Source: an uncultured Pseudomonadota bacterium
GTDB lineage: Bacteria; Pseudomonadota; Gammaproteobacteria; Burkholderiales; Methylophilaceae
DNA: 9,580 bases
Assembly: GCA_903854305.1 (NCBI GenBank)
Contig: CAINWC010000351.1
Location: 1 to 9,580 of the forward strand
Direction: 5' to 3'
Made by a program: the position numbers and the translations under genes. Under the pieces are notes generated by a model that was given only the letters and a program-made list of their open reading frames with translations, did no database searches and was not told the DNA's origin. Within the stretch, counting starts at the first letter, position 1. Each line of letters begins with the position of its first letter. Positions 6,733 through 9,580 of the stretch are shown here, piece after piece.

Positions 6733-7002
6733 CTATTGTTCAGCAGGTTTGTATTCTATAGGCTTAATGCCAGTAGCCGCATTATTACGAGCTTGTATTG
6801 CCGGCGCCATAGCATCACGTTGTGCGTTGAGTGTTTTATTAATTTCCATGCCCTTACGATAATAATCGTCAATCACAGGGTCTGGTCTGCTAATCGCGAT
6901 GTATAAGGTGATAAAAGAGGCAATCACGACAATCAATGGACCTGAAATGACTAACCAAGCATGTCCAAAATGCCACCATGGTTTTAAATCTAGCGTTTCC
7001 AT
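6733..7002 (-). CDS. ccoH: Short CcoH/FixH-like cbb3 oxidase assembly protein
   Basis: An 89-residue membrane protein needed, by family knowledge, for stable assembly of cbb3 cytochrome oxidase. It has one transmembrane segment (about 15-37, after WWHFGHAW) and then the conserved FixH stretch DPVIDDYYRKGMEINKTL (41-58) on the periplasmic side, ending in a polar Ala/Asn-rich tail. Rhizobial FixH is about 150-170 residues with a beta-rich C-terminal domain, which is absent here; I recall such short forms in betaproteobacteria, so this need not be a truncation. AAGGAG (7009-7014 on the complement) lies 6 nt before the ATG. It sits between ccoG (130-nt gap) and ubiM (13-nt gap), all on the minus strand. 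The usual next genes, ccoI and ccoS, are not here. Confidence 0.87.
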   Translation of the reverse strand: METLDLKPWWHFGHAWLVISGPLIVVIASFITLYIAISRPDPVIDDYYRKGMEINKTLNAQRDAMAPAIQARNNAATGIKPIEYKPAEQ

Positions 7003-7096
7003 TATGAACTCCTTAAGTTAAGTCTGTGTTGCGGTTGTGACAGGCGTTGTTATTTAAGCGCGAGCTTGTTTTGGTAGCCGTTAATCTTTGTGCTAC

Positions 7097-7146
7097 GGTT
7101 ATCTGGGTACCACGTTATCTAGGTGCCAGAGGTTATCTAGGTACCA
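7097..7146. repeat. Three tandem copies of a 16-bp unit that includes the ccoG stop codon
   Basis: GGTTATCTGGGTACCA (7097-7112), CGTTATCTAGGTGCCA (7113-7128) and GGTTATCTAGGTACCA (7131-7146) are near-identical, at offsets of 16 and 18 bp. The third copy encodes the end of CcoG (Leu-Val-Pro-Arg-stop on the minus strand). The middle copy is displaced by 18 bp, so it repeats Pro-Arg-stop in the same frame just past the real stop. It looks like slippage or duplication of the gene end. Copies 1 and 2 can also fold into a weak hairpin (7103-7129), but with no T tract. Confidence 0.85.
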
Positions 7147-8611
7147 GGAACACCGACTTTTCAGTCACAATCTCTTTGCTTTCAATCGCTTGAATTTCAA
7201 ACTGAATTTTATGCGAACCAGATTCAAGTGTGCCATCCGGGATTTTTAAATCCACAATAAGCCAACGCGATTCAGCAGGATTGACCGTAATGGTTTTATT
7301 GTGATCTTTATGCTCCGATTCCTCACTCTCTGTAACGGCTTCTGATTCTATTTCTAAGTCTTTAATCCCGCTGACATTGAGCTTGTAGTGTTGGACAGAT
7401 TCGGTGCCATTCATAATTTGCAGACGATAAACATTCTCGAGTTTCCCGTCATCGGATAAGCGTGCCATCACGCCGCGATCACGGACTACATCCACCCTAA
7501 AGTGCGTTCTAAACCATAAGCTTGTCATTAACGCGATGATAATTAAACCCAGAATGGAAGCGTAGATTAAGACACGTGGCCTTAAAATACGTCGTATCAT
7601 TTCCTTATGTGTCCATTTGTTAGTGATGGCATGTTGCGTAGAATATTTGATTAAGCCGCGTTCATAACCCATTTTATCCATTACGGTATCGCAGACATCG
7701 GCGCAAGCGCCGCAACCGATGCACTCATATTGCAAGCCTTTGCGAATATCAATACCCGTCGGGCATACCTGCACACACAAGCTGCAATCAATACAGGCGC
7801 CTAATTCTTTACTATTTACTTCTACTTTACGTGATCGGCCGCCACGTGGTTCGCCACGTTCTTCGTCGTAAGTAACGATTAAAGTGTCATCATCAAACAT
7901 CGCGCTTTGGAAGCGTGCATAAGGACACATGTATTTACACACCTGCTCGCGCATAAAACCAGCATTGCCATAGGTGGCAAAGCCATAAAAACACACCCAG
8001 AATATCTCCCAAGGGCTGACATTTACATGAATAAACTCGTTTAGTAATTCTCTAATTGGCGTGAAATAGCCTACAAAGGTAAAGCCAGTCCACAACGCGA
8101 AAACAATCCAAATAAAGTGTTTTGCACCTTTTCTGGCCAGTTTTTTAGCAGACATCGTTGAAGCATCAAACCTCATCCGTGTCGCGCGATCGCCTTCAAT
8201 TTTTCGCTCTATCCAGAGGAAAATTTCAGTGTAAACGGTTTGAGGGCAGGCATATCCACACCACAATCGACCCGCGATTGCGGTAAAGAGAAAGAGTGAC
8301 AGCGCCGAAATAATCAGAATCGCTGTCAGGTAGATCAAGTCTTGCGGGTATAGCACCAAGTTAAAAATATAAAAGCGTTTAGCATCTAGATCAAATAACA
8401 AGGCTTGGCGCTGGCCCCATTCTAACCATGGCACGCCGTAAAAGAACAACTGGGTCAGCCAAATCATGACCCAGCGCCATTTGGTAAAGAACCCTGAAAC
8501 GCTGCGTGGATAAATCTTATCCTGCGCTTCATACAGCGAAATAACGACCTCGTTTAGAGGGATTGTTTTTTCAGCTTTAGCCGCTGTTTTAGCGACGGGT
8601 TCTTCGTTCAT
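7133..8611 (-). CDS. ccoG: Cytochrome c oxidase accessory protein CcoG (FixG/RdxA family)
   Basis: Inner-membrane polyferredoxin required for cbb3 oxidase biogenesis, with a proposed role as cupric reductase in copper delivery. The 492 residues fit the family. In order: N-terminal cytoplasmic tail with the conserved DKIYPRSVSGFF; transmembrane segments near 45-62, 88-113, 164-183 and perhaps 200-216; cysteine pairs WCGYACPQ (C118, C122) and CKYMCPYARFQ (C225, C229); two 4Fe-4S ferredoxin motifs, C273/C276/C279/C283 followed by Pro, and C297/C300/C303/C307. A last transmembrane helix (346-366) follows, then a periplasmic Ig-like domain. That domain carries an acidic, His-containing insert at about 421-438. 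The gene lies 43 nt after ccoP on the same strand and is followed by tandem copies of its own 3' end. The start is chosen from family alignment; the ribosome binding site is weak. Confidence 0.96.
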   Translation of the reverse strand: MNEEPVAKTAAKAEKTIPLNEVVISLYEAQDKIYPRSVSGFFTKWRWVMIWLTQLFFYGVPWLEWGQRQALLFDLDAKRFYIFNLVLYPQDLIYLTAILIISALSLFLFTAIAGRLWCGYACPQTVYTEIFLWIERKIEGDRATRMRFDASTMSAKKLARKGAKHFIWIVFALWTGFTFVGYFTPIRELLNEFIHVNVSPWEIFWVCFYGFATYGNAGFMREQVCKYMCPYARFQSAMFDDDTLIVTYDEERGEPRGGRSRKVEVNSKELGACIDCSLCVQVCPTGIDIRKGLQYECIGCGACADVCDTVMDKMGYERGLIKYSTQHAITNKWTHKEMIRRILRPRVLIYASILGLIIIALMTSLWFRTHFRVDVVRDRGVMARLSDDGKLENVYRLQIMNGTESVQHYKLNVSGIKDLEIESEAVTESEESEHKDHNKTITVNPAESRWLIVDLKIPDGTLESGSHKIQFEIQAIESKEIVTEKSVFLVPR

Positions 8612-8654
8612 GCATCCAACTTTCTTTTAATGACTATTTACTTTCTAAACTTAA

Positions 8655-9566
8655 TTACTTACCAGACTTATTAGATAAGCCCCAAACATAGGCTGCTAGT
8701 ACATGTATTTGCGCTGGCGAAAATTTACCTTGTTGCGCTGGCATTTGGTTTATTTTACCCTCATTGATACGTTTGATAATGTTAACTTCACCAGCACCAT
8801 GCAGCCAAATATTATCAGTGAGATTAGGTGAACCTATGTCAGTATTACCCTTGCCTTCTGGGCCATGACATGCTGCACATGCGGCAAATTTTTCTTCACC
8901 CAATTTAGCTCGCGCTGCATCATGTTTGCTACCAGAAAGACTCAACACGTAGTTAGCCACGTTTTTAACATCATCTTCAGTACCTACAACAGCAGCCATA
9001 GGTGGCATCATACCGATACGACCGCCAGTGATGGTTTCCTCGATTTTTTCAGGGCTACCGCCATGCAACCAGTCGTGGTCGGTCAAGTTAGGAAAGCCGC
9101 GGCTACCTTTTGCATCTGAACCGTGACATTGTGAGCAATTGTTCATAAATAAACGCTCACCAATGGCTTTAGCTTCTTTATTGTTAGCCAGCTCTTCAGT
9201 TGGCATTGCTGCAAATCTAGAATAAAGCGGCTCTAATGCTTTGTTAGCGTCTGCCATTTCTTTATCATATTGATTTGCTTGTGTCCAACCCAGTTTACCT
9301 GCGTAACTGCCCAAACCTGGATAAGCAGCCAAATAGAACAATGCAAAGATGATGGTGATGATGAACATCCAAACCCACCAACGTGGTAGGGGGTTGTTCA
9401 TCTCGCGGATGTCTTCATCCCACACATGACCGCTCGTGTTGTCGCTGTTAGGGCTTGCTATTTTCACTTTGCTTGTTAGCCATAGCAGCAAAGCACAGCC
9501 AAAAATACCAAGCAAGGAGATGGCTGTAATGAAAACTGGCCAAAAATTACTCGTAAAATCACTCAT
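8655..9566 (-). CDS. ccoP: cbb3-type cytochrome c oxidase subunit III CcoP (diheme cytochrome c)
   Basis: Electron-entry subunit of the high-affinity cbb3 oxidase; it takes electrons from soluble cytochrome c and passes them to CcoO/CcoN. The 303 residues carry two transmembrane helices (about 9-31 and 63-81), with the family signature HVWDEDIREMNNPLPRWW (47-64) between them. Two periplasmic cytochrome c domains follow: CSQCH (C144, C147, H148) with GMMPPM as the likely Met axial ligand region (185-190), and CAACH (C230, C233, H234) with QMP at 274-276. This is the long two-helix, diheme form, complete at both ends. AAGGA precedes the ATG (complement of 9573-9579). A TAA at the very edge (complement of 9578-9580) could be the stop of ccoQ, which normally precedes ccoP; ccoN, ccoO and ccoQ would then lie beyond the edge. 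Confidence 0.97.
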   Translation of the reverse strand: MSDFTSNFWPVFITAISLLGIFGCALLLWLTSKVKIASPNSDNTSGHVWDEDIREMNNPLPRWWVWMFIITIIFALFYLAAYPGLGSYAGKLGWTQANQYDKEMADANKALEPLYSRFAAMPTEELANNKEAKAIGERLFMNNCSQCHGSDAKGSRGFPNLTDHDWLHGGSPEKIEETITGGRIGMMPPMAAVVGTEDDVKNVANYVLSLSGSKHDAARAKLGEEKFAACAACHGPEGKGNTDIGSPNLTDNIWLHGAGEVNIIKRINEGKINQMPAQQGKFSPAQIHVLAAYVWGLSNKSGK

Positions 9567-9580
9567 TTTATTTTTCCTTA

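Noticed and set aside
7103..7129. Hairpin in the ccoG-ccoH gap as an intrinsic terminator
   Set aside because: The stem has a bulge and a G-U pair, there is no T tract on either strand, and it is a by-product of the tandem repeats with GGTACC cores. The genes downstream are expected to be co-transcribed.
8865..9119. Plus-strand open frame of 84 codons
   Set aside because: Lies wholly antisense within ccoP, whose two haem motifs and full-length match are clear.

Overview
The window looks like core chromosome of a betaproteobacterium, plausibly a methylotroph-type Methylophilaceae. That placement is an inference from protein style: a UbiM-like hydroxylase, a short CcoH, an E. coli-type FNR and a moderately AT-rich base composition. 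No phage, transposase, CRISPR array, tRNA or rRNA is visible. The common thread is life at low oxygen.

Left part, plus strand (1-2103): the 3' part of rlmD (23S rRNA m5U1939 methyltransferase, cut by the window edge) is followed by ompW, a small outer-membrane beta-barrel. ompW has its own promoter region with a near-consensus FNR box exactly 22 bp upstream of a TANNNT -10 element (class II spacing), a good ribosome binding site that fixes the start at 1278, and a strong intrinsic terminator. A REP-like palindrome lies between that terminator and the end of hemN.

Middle (2227-5544): hemN (oxygen-independent coproporphyrinogen III oxidase, minus strand) is divergent from an fnr gene with the full set of cluster cysteines and the FNR-type E-xx-SR recognition helix. 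The intergenic space holds a second FNR box of the same TTGAT-N4-GTCAA form, fused to an 18-bp-period direct repeat that carries a weaker second site. Downstream of fnr on the same strand is a radical SAM enzyme of unknown substrate, whose stop codon overlaps that of the convergent ubiM.

Right part, minus strand (5541-9580): the end of a cbb3 cytochrome oxidase locus, read right to left: ccoP (diheme subunit), ccoG (cupredoxin/copper-handling Fe-S assembly factor), a short ccoH/fixH, then a UbiH/UbiF-family ubiquinone hydroxylase, probably UbiM. ccoN, ccoO and ccoQ would lie beyond the right edge. ccoI and ccoS do not follow ccoH as they do in the classical order.

How the parts fit: FNR senses oxygen loss. 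The FNR boxes seen suggest control of ompW, of hemN (haem synthesis without O2) and of fnr itself. The cbb3 oxidase needs haem and is fed by the quinol pool through bc1 and cytochrome c, which makes a quinone-ring hydroxylase in the same transcription unit functionally sensible. No wholly new system is evident. The points most worth a second look are the bipartite FNR-site region, the quinone hydroxylase in the cbb3 operon, the orphan radical SAM gene beside fnr, and the triplicated 3' end of ccoG.
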